Of a DNA stretch of 64,000 bases, positions 1-7,777 are shown piece by piece. This DNA comes from CAYUVH01 sp964448135 (GTDB lineage Bacteria; Verrucomicrobiota; Verrucomicrobiia; Limisphaerales; UBA8199). A program made the translations under genes and the position numbers. Location: NCBI GenBank assembly GCA_964448135.1, contig CAYUVH010000059.1, forward strand, positions 131,587-195,586, read 5' to 3'. Within the stretch, counting starts at the first letter, position 1; each line of letters opens with the position of its first letter. Under the pieces are notes generated by a model that did not search any database, had not been told where the DNA came from, and saw nothing but the letters and a program-made list of their open reading frames with translations.

Positions 1-1
1 C

Positions 2-286
2 ACAGCCGCGGCCGCCGGAGATCGAACCGCCCGCGCGGTGGTGGCGCAGGGAATCGAGTTTTGGGGCATGGCGGCAGCTAATCTGGTGAGTTTGTTCAAT
101 CCCGAGGTGATTGTCTTCGGCGGAGGGGTTTTTGGTCCGGCGAAGCAGTATCTCGAGCAGATTCGCAGCGAAGCGGCGCGATGGGCGCAGCCGATCGCGA
201 TGAAGAAGGTGAAGCTGAAGAGCTCGACGTTGGATGCTGACGCTGGATTACTTGGCGCGGCGCACGCGGCGTTGCAGAGTAGTTAA
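2..286 (+). CDS. ROK-family sugar kinase, C-terminal fragment
   Basis: The frame is open from the first bases of the window, so only the last ~94 residues are present and the start lies upstream. The NPEVIVFGGG stretch followed by a helical end with D-A-G-L-L-G-A-A is the usual C-terminal signature of ROK (repressor/ORF/kinase) proteins, where the Gly-rich turn belongs to the ATPase fold. Members phosphorylate glucose, fructose or N-acetyl-hexosamines, or act as sugar-responsive repressors; the missing N-terminus would decide which. The stop codon overlaps that of the convergent transporter gene, so the two share no intergenic terminator. A link to sugar import by that transporter is inference. 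Confidence 0.8.
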   Translation, partial: TAAAAGDRTARAVVAQGIEFWGMAAANLVSLFNPEVIVFGGGVFGPAKQYLEQIRSEAARWAQPIAMKKVKLKSSTLDADAGLLGAAHAALQSS

Positions 287-1608
287 GCGGCCTGGTGCCC
301 GGCTGACTTCGGAACGAGCGTCACGCAGGCCAGCGCCGCCACGAGAATAAAGGCGCCGCCGGCCATGACGGCATAGACGAGATTTCCCTTCAATAGATCC
401 CGCACGATCGGGCCGAAGGTGAGCGCGGCGATGATTTCCGGCAACACGATGAAGAAGTTGAAAATGCCCATGTAAACGCCCATGCGTTTGGGCGGCAGCG
501 CTCCCGCCAGCATCGCATATGGCATGGAGAGAATACTAGCCCAGGTGATGCCGCCCAAGCCAAGCGCGAGCAGCAGCCAATACTTCTGCTGCTCCCCGTG
601 AACCATCCCCACGCCGAGGAGGCCGAGCCCACCGAGCAACAGGCACAACCCGTGAATGTGACGGCGATCCAACCGCTGCGCCGCGGCCATAAGCGCGAAG
701 GCCGCAATAAAAGTCACCGCGTCCTTCCAGGCATAGCAAACACCGGCCCACTCCGCCCCGGATTTAAACAGGTCGCTGTTCGGATCGGTGGAGCCGAAGA
801 CGACTGGTACCGCATTGGAGAAGTGCAGCCACATGCAAAATAGTCCCATCCAGGTGAAGAACTGCACGATCGCGAGCCGCCACATGGTCGATGGCATTTC
901 GCGCAGTGCGGCGAAAATTTCCTCGATCAGCTTTGCCGGGCCGCCGCTGGCAGCCTGCTCGCGCCGGAACGCCTCCAAATCTTCGGGTGGATATTCCGAG
1001 GTCGTAAATACCGTCCAGAGCACCGCCCCGAGAAATGCCGCGGCGCCGATATAGAAGGAGATCCGGACATTCGCGGGCACGGCGTGTTCTGCGCCGGTAT
1101 CGCTGGAAATGTGCAGGAAGTTCTTGAGCAACCACGGCAACAAGCCGGCCACCACGGCGCCCACGCCAATAAAGAAACTCTGCATCGCGAACCCGGTGCC
1201 GCGTTGTTCTTCCGGCAACTTGTCCGCCACGTAGGCGCGGAACGGCTCCATCGAAATGTTGATCGAGGCGTCCAGCACCCATAAGAGCCCGGCGGCCATC
1301 CAAAGGGTGCCGCAGTTGGGCATCAGGATCAGCGCGAGGGAGCTCAAGATGGCGCCGGTCAGGAAATACGGGCGGCGACGTCCCAGCGGCCCCCAGGTGC
1401 GGTCGCTCATCGCACCGATGATGGGCTGCACGATGAAGCCGGTGAGCGGCGCGGCGAGCCAGAGCATGGGAATCTGCGCATCCGAGGCCCCGAGATATTT
1501 GTAGATGGGGCTCATGTTGGCCATCTGCAGGCCCCAGCCGAATTGGATGCCCAGGAAACCGAAACTCATGTTCCAGATCTGCCAGAAGGAGAGGCGGGGT
1601 TTGTTCAT
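283..1608 (-). CDS. MFS sugar transporter, SLC45/sucrose-transporter-like
   Basis: A 441-residue polytopic inner-membrane protein of about 12 membrane segments. Near residues 65-80 it has SDRTWGPLGRRRPY, the loop 2-3 signature of the sucrose/maltose (SLC45, GPH-like) branch of the major facilitator superfamily, after a first helix rich in Trp, Gly and Phe. Family members are proton-coupled importers of sucrose, maltose or glucose. It ends tail to tail with the ROK kinase fragment (4-bp overlap), so co-regulation would have to be through separate promoters. Substrate cannot be read from the sequence. Length is normal for the family. Confidence 0.85.
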   Translation of the reverse strand: MNKPRLSFWQIWNMSFGFLGIQFGWGLQMANMSPIYKYLGASDAQIPMLWLAAPLTGFIVQPIIGAMSDRTWGPLGRRRPYFLTGAILSSLALILMPNCGTLWMAAGLLWVLDASINISMEPFRAYVADKLPEEQRGTGFAMQSFFIGVGAVVAGLLPWLLKNFLHISSDTGAEHAVPANVRISFYIGAAAFLGAVLWTVFTTSEYPPEDLEAFRREQAASGGPAKLIEEIFAALREMPSTMWRLAIVQFFTWMGLFCMWLHFSNAVPVVFGSTDPNSDLFKSGAEWAGVCYAWKDAVTFIAAFALMAAAQRLDRRHIHGLCLLLGGLGLLGVGMVHGEQQKYWLLLALGLGGITWASILSMPYAMLAGALPPKRMGVYMGIFNFFIVLPEIIAALTFGPIVRDLLKGNLVYAVMAGGAFILVAALACVTLVPKSAGHQAA

Positions 1609-1797
1609 GGCTGGAGTCGGGGCTTTGCGCGATTAATGGCTAAATTCAGCACGGGGTTGGGGAGCGAAGCAAGCAAGTTCCTGCGTGAATTCGCCTACGA
1701 ACGGTCGGCACCCTGTTCCCGAAGCGCGGCAGTTCCGGGTCGCCGGGGGACGCACTCCAAGGCGCACCAGAACTGATTCGCCGGGGGGGTTACAAAT

Positions 1798-1830
1798 CGT
1801 CCGCGCTGCGGCTGAGGACAGCCGCGCGCC
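1798..1830. repeat. Short palindromic intergenic repeat, copy A
   Basis: A 7-bp stem GCGGCTG/CAGCCGC with a 4-nt loop (1808-1825), flanked by GC-rich sequence. In reverse complement it matches the element at about 29706-29733 (GCGCGGCT..AGCCGCAGCGC). It lies in the 280-bp gap before a small membrane protein gene. Otherwise that gap shows no gene. Probably a dispersed REP-like element. Confidence 0.55.
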
Positions 1831-1888
1831 ACTTCAAAGGTGCTGACATAAGTCTTGCAAATGGACGGGGCGGGAGTTTCATAGCCAC

Positions 1889-2344
1889 ATGGAACCGGTT
1901 TTGTGGGCGCTGGCGGTGACGGCTCCTCTCATCATCATCGGGACGTGTGTCTATCTCGCGCGAAACAAGGACTTGAAGGACGAAGAGCGGGACGAGCAGG
2001 TGCCGCTCGAAGTTCGGATCCGGCAGATCGCAATACTTTTTTCCCTGCCTGCCTGGGTGCTGCTCGTCATCGCGTTTATCGCCGGATCGCTCGGCCGCGT
2101 CATCGGCCACCCCACGGCGGGCGTCGTTTTTCTGGTGTCCTGTCTTTTTTGCAGCCCGTTTTCGCTGATCATTTTCCTGAAATGGTCGGACGTTGAGGCC
2201 CGCTTCGTCAAAAAGCTGTTCTGGTTTGTCTGGACGATGGTGCCGATGTTGCTGGGATTGTTTATTTTATTGGGCAGTATGGCGCTTAAATGGAAGCCGG
2301 CACCTCCGCGCGGCAACACGCCAGCGCAGGCGCAACAGGGCTGA
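1889..2344 (+). CDS. Small integral membrane protein, unknown function
   Basis: 151 residues with four predicted membrane segments (about residues 4-23, 46-68, 76-98 and 109-130), a charged loop after the first segment (KDLKDEERDEQ) and a Pro/Ala/Gln-rich cytoplasmic tail. I recognise no family. A weak GGGAG lies about 12 nt before the ATG. It precedes coaB by 80 nt on the same strand and could be co-transcribed with it, but no functional link is visible. Confidence 0.6.
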   Translation: MEPVLWALAVTAPLIIIGTCVYLARNKDLKDEERDEQVPLEVRIRQIAILFSLPAWVLLVIAFIAGSLGRVIGHPTAGVVFLVSCLFCSPFSLIIFLKWSDVEARFVKKLFWFVWTMVPMLLGLFILLGSMALKWKPAPPRGNTPAQAQQG

Positions 2345-2424
2345 CGGCCCGACGCGACGTGAACCGGCACATTTGCGCCTGAAAGCTCGAATCGCTTGGC
2401 ACGGGCTTAGCTATAAAGAATTTT

Positions 2425-3075
2425 ATGCGTTGTTTGGTGACCGCGGGGCCGACTTACGAGCCGCTGGATCGGGTGCGGAGGTTGACAAATCATTCGACCG
2501 GGCGATTGGGCTCGGAACTGGCCACGTACCTGGCAAATCAGGGTCACGAGGTGACCCTGCTGTTAGGCGAACTGGCCAGCGCACCACGTCCCACGGGGCG
2601 GGTGCAGGTGGAAACCTTCAGCACGACAGGCAGCCTGCGCGAATTGTTGCGCGAAAAATCCGAGCGCGGCGCCGAGGCGCTTTTTCATGTGGCGGCCGTG
2701 AGCGATTTCACCTTCGGAAAGCTCTGGCGTAAAACGCGCGATGGCGAGCTGCTGGAAGTCAAAGGCGGAAAAGTTTCAACCCGCGAAGGGGTGTTGATGG
2801 CCGAGCTGACACCCACCCCAAAAATCATCGCGGAGATCCGCCAGTGGCTGCCGCAGGCGCGCTTGATTGGCTGGAAGTACGAGGTGGACGGAAATCGCGC
2901 ATCCGTCCTGCGCCTGGCGGAAAAGCAAATCGCCGAATGTCTCACCGACGCCTGCGTGGCGAACGGGCCCGCTTACGGCGAGGGCTTCGGGCTGGTACGC
3001 CAGGGGGGAGAGGTTGCGCACCTGGCGGGGAGTGCCGAGTTATTTCCGGCGCTGGAAGAGTTGTTGCGGGAGTAG
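2425..3075 (+). CDS. coaB: Stand-alone phosphopantothenoylcysteine synthetase (CoaB domain)
   Basis: 216 residues matching the C-terminal (CoaB) half of bifunctional CoaBC. It ligates 4'-phosphopantothenate and cysteine using a nucleotide triphosphate in coenzyme A synthesis. Visible signatures are the N-terminal Rossmann start VTAGPTYEPLDRVR, NHSTGRLGSELA, the AAVSDF motif and DACVANGPAYGEGFG near the end. The Lys-rich strip usually seen between AAVSDF and the TP-I segment is weak here (GGKVSTREG before LTPTPKII). There is no CoaC decarboxylase domain, so CoaC must be encoded elsewhere, as in bacteria with split genes. The assignment is firm at family level; full activity is inferred. Confidence 0.85.
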   Translation: MRCLVTAGPTYEPLDRVRRLTNHSTGRLGSELATYLANQGHEVTLLLGELASAPRPTGRVQVETFSTTGSLRELLREKSERGAEALFHVAAVSDFTFGKLWRKTRDGELLEVKGGKVSTREGVLMAELTPTPKIIAEIRQWLPQARLIGWKYEVDGNRASVLRLAEKQIAECLTDACVANGPAYGEGFGLVRQGGEVAHLAGSAELFPALEELLRE

Positions 3076-3146
3076 AGAAGAAAAACTCGAAATCCGAAAT
3101 CCGAAACAAATCCAAAAATCGGAAATTCCAAAAAACAAACACGGGA

Positions 3147-3210
3147 AAACCGTTGAAAACGGTTTAAGAAAAGATTTTCCAAGCTTGGGCCACCTGGCTG
3201 AAGCCAGGTG
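3147..3210. terminator. Two hairpins between convergent coaB and ABC ATPase genes
   Basis: A perfect 8-bp stem AAACCGTT/AACGGTTT with 3-nt loop (3147-3165), followed by an A-rich stretch and TTTT, and a second 8-bp stem CACCTGGC/GCCAGGTG with 4-nt loop (3191-3210). Both lie in the 175-bp gap between convergent genes, fitting bidirectional transcription termination. The left part of the gap (3078-3140) is an A-rich run of GAAATCCGAAA-type units that resembles the repeat at 45.3 kb. Confidence 0.5.
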
Positions 3211-3250
3211 TTAATGAGAAGCTGGAACGACGGAATTTCGCAAGTTTCGA

Positions 3251-4237
3251 TCAGAGCTCTTTGCGGGCGAATATCTGGCGAATAATGTCCTCGATGGGGA
3301 CGTCCTGGATGTCTATGTCGGCAACGGGAATTTCGTCCAGGAGGGCTTTGCAGACCGGAATGACGCGGTCGCGCTTTACTTTCAATTTGACGCTGTTGGC
3401 GCTTTGTTCCAGCACCTCACCGTATTTGGCGAGGCTTTCCTTGGAGCATTGGACGTCGCCGGCGCATTGTATCGTGATGAGCTTGGAATCTGCGAAGCGA
3501 TCAAGGACGTCCTGCAAGCGCCCGTCGAAGAAAATCGTGCCGTGGTCGATGATGATGACGCGGTCGCATAATTCCTGGATGTCGGCCATGTAATGGCTGG
3601 TCAACAGGATGGTGGTCTTCTGCTTTTCATTGTGGGTCCGGAGGAATTCGCGGACGGTTTTTTGCGAGACGACATCGAGGCCGATGGTGGGCTCGTCCAG
3701 AAACAGGACTTTGGGCCGGTGCAGGAGCGACGCGATGAGCTCGAACTTCATGCGCTCGCCGAGGGACAGTTCGCGCACGCTGATGTTGAGTTTTTCGCGG
3801 ACGGCGAGGAGCTCGCACATTTCGGTCACCGTCTTTTCGAGGTCGACACGGGACAGGCCGTAGATTTCGGCATTGAGTTCGAGCGATTCACGCGCGGGGA
3901 GGTCCCACCAAAGCTGGTTCTTCTGGCCAAGCACGAGCGCGAACTGCCGACGATAGCCATCGTGCCGCTCCCACGGTACGTAACCGAGCACTTTCGCGTT
4001 GCCGCCGGTGGGATAGAGCAGGCCGGCGAGCATTTTCAGGGTGGTGGTTTTGCCCGCGCCGTTCGGGCCGAGAAACCCGACGAGTTCACCGGGCTCGATC
4101 CGGAAATTGACGTCCTTGACCGCCACCACCTGTTCGTACTGCCGGCGGAACAACCCCTTCACCGCGCCGCCAAAGCCGGGTTGCTTTTTATAGGTGCGGA
4201 AGGTCTTGGTCAGGTTGCTGACTTCGATGGCGGGCAT
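3251..4237 (-). CDS. ABC transporter ATP-binding protein, COG4586 type (ABC-2 exporter)
   Basis: About 328 residues. Walker A GPNGAGKTTTLK, Q-loop LGQKNQLWWD, signature LSLGERMKFELIASLLHRP, Walker B VLFLDEPTIGLD and the H-loop LLTSHYM are all intact. The N-terminal insertion (KKQPGFGGAVKGLFRRQYEQVVAV) and the WWDLPA motif mark the COG4586 group of ATPases, which pair with two ABC-2 type permeases in export of unknown or cationic compounds. I place the start at 4237 (MPAIEVSNLTKTF) because the family begins there; an upstream in-frame ATG at 4282 would add 15 Gly/Pro-rich residues from a repeat. No permease gene is adjacent, so the partners are elsewhere. Confidence 0.85.
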   Translation of the reverse strand: MPAIEVSNLTKTFRTYKKQPGFGGAVKGLFRRQYEQVVAVKDVNFRIEPGELVGFLGPNGAGKTTTLKMLAGLLYPTGGNAKVLGYVPWERHDGYRRQFALVLGQKNQLWWDLPARESLELNAEIYGLSRVDLEKTVTEMCELLAVREKLNISVRELSLGERMKFELIASLLHRPKVLFLDEPTIGLDVVSQKTVREFLRTHNEKQKTTILLTSHYMADIQELCDRVIIIDHGTIFFDGRLQDVLDRFADSKLITIQCAGDVQCSKESLAKYGEVLEQSANSVKLKVKRDRVIPVCKALLDEIPVADIDIQDVPIEDIIRQIFARKEL

Positions 4238-4258
4238 GGTTAAAGGAGGGAAGAAATT

Positions 4259-4298
4259 CCCCTCACCCCCGCCCTCTCCCAAAGGGAGAGGGAGAGCC
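4259..4298. repeat. CCTCTCCC/GGGAGAGG palindromic repeat
   Basis: A 9-bp stem CCCTCTCCC/GGGAGAGGG with a 3-nt AAA loop (4272-4292), preceded by CCCTCACCCCC. This is a common intergenic palindrome type in many bacteria. A decayed relative lies at about 7719-7762 and a third at about 54590-54660. It sits just upstream of the ABC ATPase gene and may only end transcription of gmhA. Confidence 0.6.
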
Positions 4299-4452
4299 GT
4301 TGGATGGCTTTAGGAGTTGGCACCATCTGTTGGCTGTGGTCCGCGTGGGGTAACCAGTGAGATTGAAACTCGTCACCTCGTCTCCTGCAAGAAAAAGCAG
4401 GGCTCGCGGGAGCCTGCAACTTGGGATGCGAGTTCAACCGAGTGACTCCGGC

Positions 4453-5022
4453 TCAACGCGCCCAGTCGGGGTTTTCCATGAAGGCGTAGCACAGCAGGTG
4501 GCAGATGCACATCTGCGCATCTTCCGCGCGACCATAATGGGCGTCCGCGATGACAATGGTCTGCTCGGCGATCTCGGCCATCTTGCCGCGCTTCGCGCCG
4601 ACGAGGGCGATGGTGCGCAGGCCGTTTTTCTTTGCCCAATCGAGCGCCTTGACGCAGTTGGGCGAGTTGCCGCTCACGCTGATGCCGAGGACAACGTCAC
4701 CGGCCTGGGCATAGTTTTGCAACTGGCCGACGAAGATGTCCTCGTAGGAATAATCGTTCCCGAGCGCGGTCATCCAACTGACGTTGTCGTTGAGCGAAAT
4801 CACCTGAAAGCGCTGGCCGACTTTGTCGGACGCGCCCTTGCCGAGGTCGGTGGCGAAATGGGACGCGTTGGCGGCGCTGCCGCCGTTGCCAAACACGAAT
4901 ACGCGGCGCTTTTCCTTCAGCGCATCGCGGAGCTTTTCAATAATCTGGGCGACGCCGTCCACCGAGATGGAATCGTGCGCGGCCTTCTGGGCTTTGATAT
5001 AATCGGCAATCCATTGCTTCAT
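4453..5022 (-). CDS. gmhA: SIS-domain phosphosugar isomerase, GmhA-like
   Basis: 189 residues forming one SIS domain. The stretches FVFGNGGSAANASHFATDL and GISVSGNSPNCVKAL bind the phosphate of the sugar, as in sedoheptulose-7-phosphate isomerase, which starts ADP-heptose synthesis for lipopolysaccharide inner core. The start at 5022 (MKQWIADYI) gives the normal GmhA length; a longer frame reaching 5142 would run through the end of the upstream kinase gene. It follows that ROK kinase gene by 31 nt, so the pair is probably one operon: kinase plus isomerase on a phosphosugar. Assignment to GmhA rather than another SIS isomerase is likely but not certain. Confidence 0.8.
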   Translation of the reverse strand: MKQWIADYIKAQKAAHDSISVDGVAQIIEKLRDALKEKRRVFVFGNGGSAANASHFATDLGKGASDKVGQRFQVISLNDNVSWMTALGNDYSYEDIFVGQLQNYAQAGDVVLGISVSGNSPNCVKALDWAKKNGLRTIALVGAKRGKMAEIAEQTIVIADAHYGRAEDAQMCICHLLCYAFMENPDWAR

Positions 5023-5053
5023 AAAGTGAACATAGCGGGCAAAGGGGGGATTG

Positions 5054-5971
5054 TCAGCGCGTTTCTTGGGCGAGAAAAAGCGCACCGACGGGCACTGCAT
5101 CTTCACCCAAGGCCGCCAGCACAATGCGCGGTCCGGGCGCAAAAACCTCCATGATTTGTCCGGTCAGGGCTTCAGCCACCGCCCGGCGAAGCGGCTCGCC
5201 AATGAGCGAAAGTCCGCCGCCGAGCACAATCACTTCGGGATGAAAAAGATGCACGGCGTGCGAGAGTCCAAAAGCCAGATCGCAGGCAATTTCCGACAAA
5301 AGCGCCAGCGCGACCCCGTCACCTTGAGCCAGCGCGGCAGGCAGGTGTTTTGCCTCTCCGCCGCGAGTCTCAGAAATCCGCTGAGCGAGCACGCTTTGTG
5401 GTGCGCTGGTTTTTAACTCGCGAATCCGCGCGTCCACCGCCCACCCGGAGCAGCGCGATTCCAAGGTTGTGCCATCACGATCCAGTCGCAGATGGCCGAC
5501 TTCACTTTCGCCGGGCGTGGCGCCGTGGTAAATGCGCCCGTCGAGGACAAGCCCGCCACCGACGCCGCTGCCCAAAGTGACGTAAAGGACAGGGTTACGG
5601 TCCACGCCAGCCCCGAGCCGGGCCTCGCCCAGGGCAGCCACGTTGGCGTCATTGTCTACCGAAATCGGGGCGTCAGTAATTCGCTGGAGCCAGTCCCGGA
5701 GGTCAAAATCGGACCAGCCCTCGATTTGGTGCGATCGCGCGATGCGGCCGGTGCGCCAATTTACGGGGCCGCCAAATCCCACACCAATGGCGTGCACTTT
5801 TTGTTTCTGTAAAAGGGAGGAGAGTGCGCCTTCGAGTTGGGATTGAATGCCGGAGGCGTCGCGAGCTGGATCAACCGCAAAACGATGTCTTTCGAGGATG
5901 CGGCCCTCACCCTCCCCCAAGACCAACTGCAGCTTGGTTCCCCCGATTTCGATCCCGACGAATGGTGGCAT
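5054..5971 (-). CDS. ROK-family kinase lacking the usual zinc-binding cysteines
   Basis: 305 residues. The N-terminal phosphate loop is VGIEIGGTKLQ, the catalytic region contains SVDNDANVAALGE, and the Gly-rich hinge is TLGSGVGGGLVLDG. The C-terminal LFHPEVIVLGGGLS is typical of ROK sugar kinases. The usual GHxxxxxxGxxCxCGxxGC zinc motif is reduced to VGHLRLDRDG followed by one Cys (SRCSGWAVD), so the structural zinc is probably lost. It lies 31 nt upstream of gmhA, suggesting action in the same heptose or hexose phosphate pathway. Substrate is unknown. Confidence 0.8.
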   Translation of the reverse strand: MPPFVGIEIGGTKLQLVLGEGEGRILERHRFAVDPARDASGIQSQLEGALSSLLQKQKVHAIGVGFGGPVNWRTGRIARSHQIEGWSDFDLRDWLQRITDAPISVDNDANVAALGEARLGAGVDRNPVLYVTLGSGVGGGLVLDGRIYHGATPGESEVGHLRLDRDGTTLESRCSGWAVDARIRELKTSAPQSVLAQRISETRGGEAKHLPAALAQGDGVALALLSEIACDLAFGLSHAVHLFHPEVIVLGGGLSLIGEPLRRAVAEALTGQIMEVFAPGPRIVLAALGEDAVPVGALFLAQETR

Positions 5972-6055
5972 TCAGAAACTCAATTCCGAAGCAGGCCGGT
6001 TGCTTGCCACGTTGCCGAGCAACGAGCGGCGGCGGTTGGTGGCCAAGCCTGCGAA

Positions 6056-6511
6056 CTAAGGTCCAGCCAGGATCTTGGCGCGCTGGTTGTGGTATTCTTC
6101 GGCCGTGATCTTGTCGTTCTTGTATTGATCGAGCAAATCCTTCAGGCGCTGCTGTTTGTCTTCAGAAAGCGGCGAGGCCGGACCGGCGATGGGAGCGAAT
6201 TTGACAGGCTCGGGTTTGGTCATCTTTTTGGCCGGAGCGTTAGTCTTGGAAACGGTGGAAGCTTCGGCGGGCTTGGCTTCCTTGGCTTCAGCGGGTTTTT
6301 CGGTTTGGGCAGCGGCCGCGGGTTTGGTTTCGGCCGGTGCGGTAGTGTCGCTGGAATCTTTCTGGAGCAGAGTCGCGCCCTTGGTGTCTTCGCTCACTCC
6401 CGCCGCGGCCTTGGGTTTGGCGGCGGCGTTGGTGTCATCAGCGGCGGCGGAGAAGCTGGCGAGGCAAAGACCGGTCGCAATAAGGAGAAGAAAGCGGGTT
6501 GCGTTGTGCAT
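6056..6511 (-). CDS. Secreted Ala/Lys-rich protein with C-terminal SHOCT-like domain
   Basis: 151 residues. The N-terminus (RFLLLIATGLCLASFSAAA) is a cleavable signal peptide. The middle (about residues 25-110) is low-complexity Ala, Lys, Pro and Thr. The last 35 residues (LKDLLDQYKNDKITAEEYHNQR) look like a SHOCT-type short helical domain, which often ends proteins of the bacterial envelope and may mediate oligomerisation. It is preceded by a 137-bp gap after the squalene synthase gene. Function unknown. Confidence 0.6.
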   Translation of the reverse strand: MHNATRFLLLIATGLCLASFSAAADDTNAAAKPKAAAGVSEDTKGATLLQKDSSDTTAPAETKPAAAAQTEKPAEAKEAKPAEASTVSKTNAPAKKMTKPEPVKFAPIAGPASPLSEDKQQRLKDLLDQYKNDKITAEEYHNQRAKILAGP

Positions 6512-6648
6512 ACGAATCTACTTAGGCCAATTTTGTCTTCCGCGCAACTCCATTCCCGGGGGCAGCGGGAGCGGGAGCGGAAAAGCCGAACATGCCGACC
6601 AGTTCTGTCCCCCCAACCGTCAGGCGGAGTCGTCGCGGCGCTACGACC

Positions 6649-7662
6649 CTATCGGGGAGCTGGCGGCGGGACCAGTCGCGCCCAGGCCGAGGAACTGGGA
6701 AGACGAATGAGTGACCGGAAAACGATGCTGCGAAAGCGGGCGCGACTGATCTTGATCCGCGTCGGGGCGGTGAGCGGACTTTGTTGCCGCAGCAGGCCGA
6801 TGGTTTCCAGGCCGATGAGAATCGGCCACGCGCAAGCCAGGCGAAGGCGGGCGTTGGGTCGGGGAATGGCCTTGGTATAAGCCCACCCGGCCCGCAAATA
6901 ACCCTCCGTGACATCCAGATACTCCTGGTACAACGATCGCAGCCGGGGTTCAGCGCCCGGCTTCAACAAATCCGCCGGCTGCAAGCCTGCTTCTGCGAGC
7001 CGATCCTTGGGCAGATAACACCGGCCGTTTTTCAGGTCTTCCGGCAGATCGCGCAGGATGTTTGTCAGTTGCAGGCCTTTGCCGAAGCGAATTCCTGTCG
7101 CGATGGAAAAGTCCCCTGCCAATGGATTTTGCGGAAACAAATGCGCGTGGCAGAGTCGCGTCCAGAACTCGCCGACGCAGCCGGCCACCCGGAAAGTGTA
7201 ATCGTCCAGTTCGGCGTCCGTCTCCAAGGCGCGCACCTGGCCCGGTGCTACTCCGGCAAATCGCGCGAGATCGAGGTCCTGTCCGCTGGTGATGATATCG
7301 AGGACCTGCCGGACCAACGTCAAATCCGCCGGTGGTAGGTGTCCGAGCAGCCCGACGGTTTCTTCGCAGCGCTCCAGGAGCACCCGTTCGGCGGGTAGGG
7401 ATTGTTGGCCGGCCAGCAAGCTGAAATCGCATCGCGCCGGGCGGGTGCCGAGAATTCGTTCCCTCAGCGCCTGCAGAGCCGCGCGACGTTGCTCGACGGG
7501 GACGAGCGCGGTGTCGGCGATGGTGTCGCTGGTGCGCGCGAGGAGGTAAGCGAGGCCGATTTGGGGGCGGATGCGGACCGGCAGAATTCGCATCGTCCAG
7601 TAGAACGACCGCGAAACCTGCTCCAACAGAGGCAGCGGGAGATGGAGGACCGGGTCAGCCAT
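6649..7662 (-). CDS. Squalene/phytoene synthase family protein
   Basis: 337 residues of the head-to-head prenyl synthase family. The first Asp-rich region is YLLARTSDTIADT, with the upstream SRSFYWTM; the second is NILRDLPEDLKNGRCYLP. Such enzymes join two farnesyl or geranylgeranyl diphosphates to squalene or phytoene, feeding hopanoids, sterols or carotenoids. The sequence resembles squalene synthases more than HpnC/HpnD pairs, since it is alone. No cyclase or desaturase gene lies beside it. The C-terminal ~60 residues are Arg/Ser/Pro-rich and not conserved as far as I can judge. Confidence 0.8.
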   Translation of the reverse strand: MADPVLHLPLPLLEQVSRSFYWTMRILPVRIRPQIGLAYLLARTSDTIADTALVPVEQRRAALQALRERILGTRPARCDFSLLAGQQSLPAERVLLERCEETVGLLGHLPPADLTLVRQVLDIITSGQDLDLARFAGVAPGQVRALETDAELDDYTFRVAGCVGEFWTRLCHAHLFPQNPLAGDFSIATGIRFGKGLQLTNILRDLPEDLKNGRCYLPKDRLAEAGLQPADLLKPGAEPRLRSLYQEYLDVTEGYLRAGWAYTKAIPRPNARLRLACAWPILIGLETIGLLRQQSPLTAPTRIKISRARFRSIVFRSLIRLPSSSAWARLVPPPAPR

Positions 7663-7718
7663 GCGGACCCGGGCAGTGAATCACAGCGGGCTGAAAGTGT
7701 CAGCAACCAAACCTGATG

Positions 7719-7762
7719 GACCTCTCCCCGCCCCCGCCTCCCAAGGAGAAGAGGGTGAGAGG
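7719..7762. repeat. Decayed CCTCTCC-type palindromic repeat
   Basis: CCTCTCCCCGCCCCCGCC paired loosely with GAGGGTGAGAGG, a degenerate member of the family whose clean copy is at 4259-4298. It fills the gap between the start of the squalene synthase gene and the end of the receiver-GAF-PAS gene. Confidence 0.45.
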
Positions 7763-7777
7763 AAGGCAGTTGGCGAA

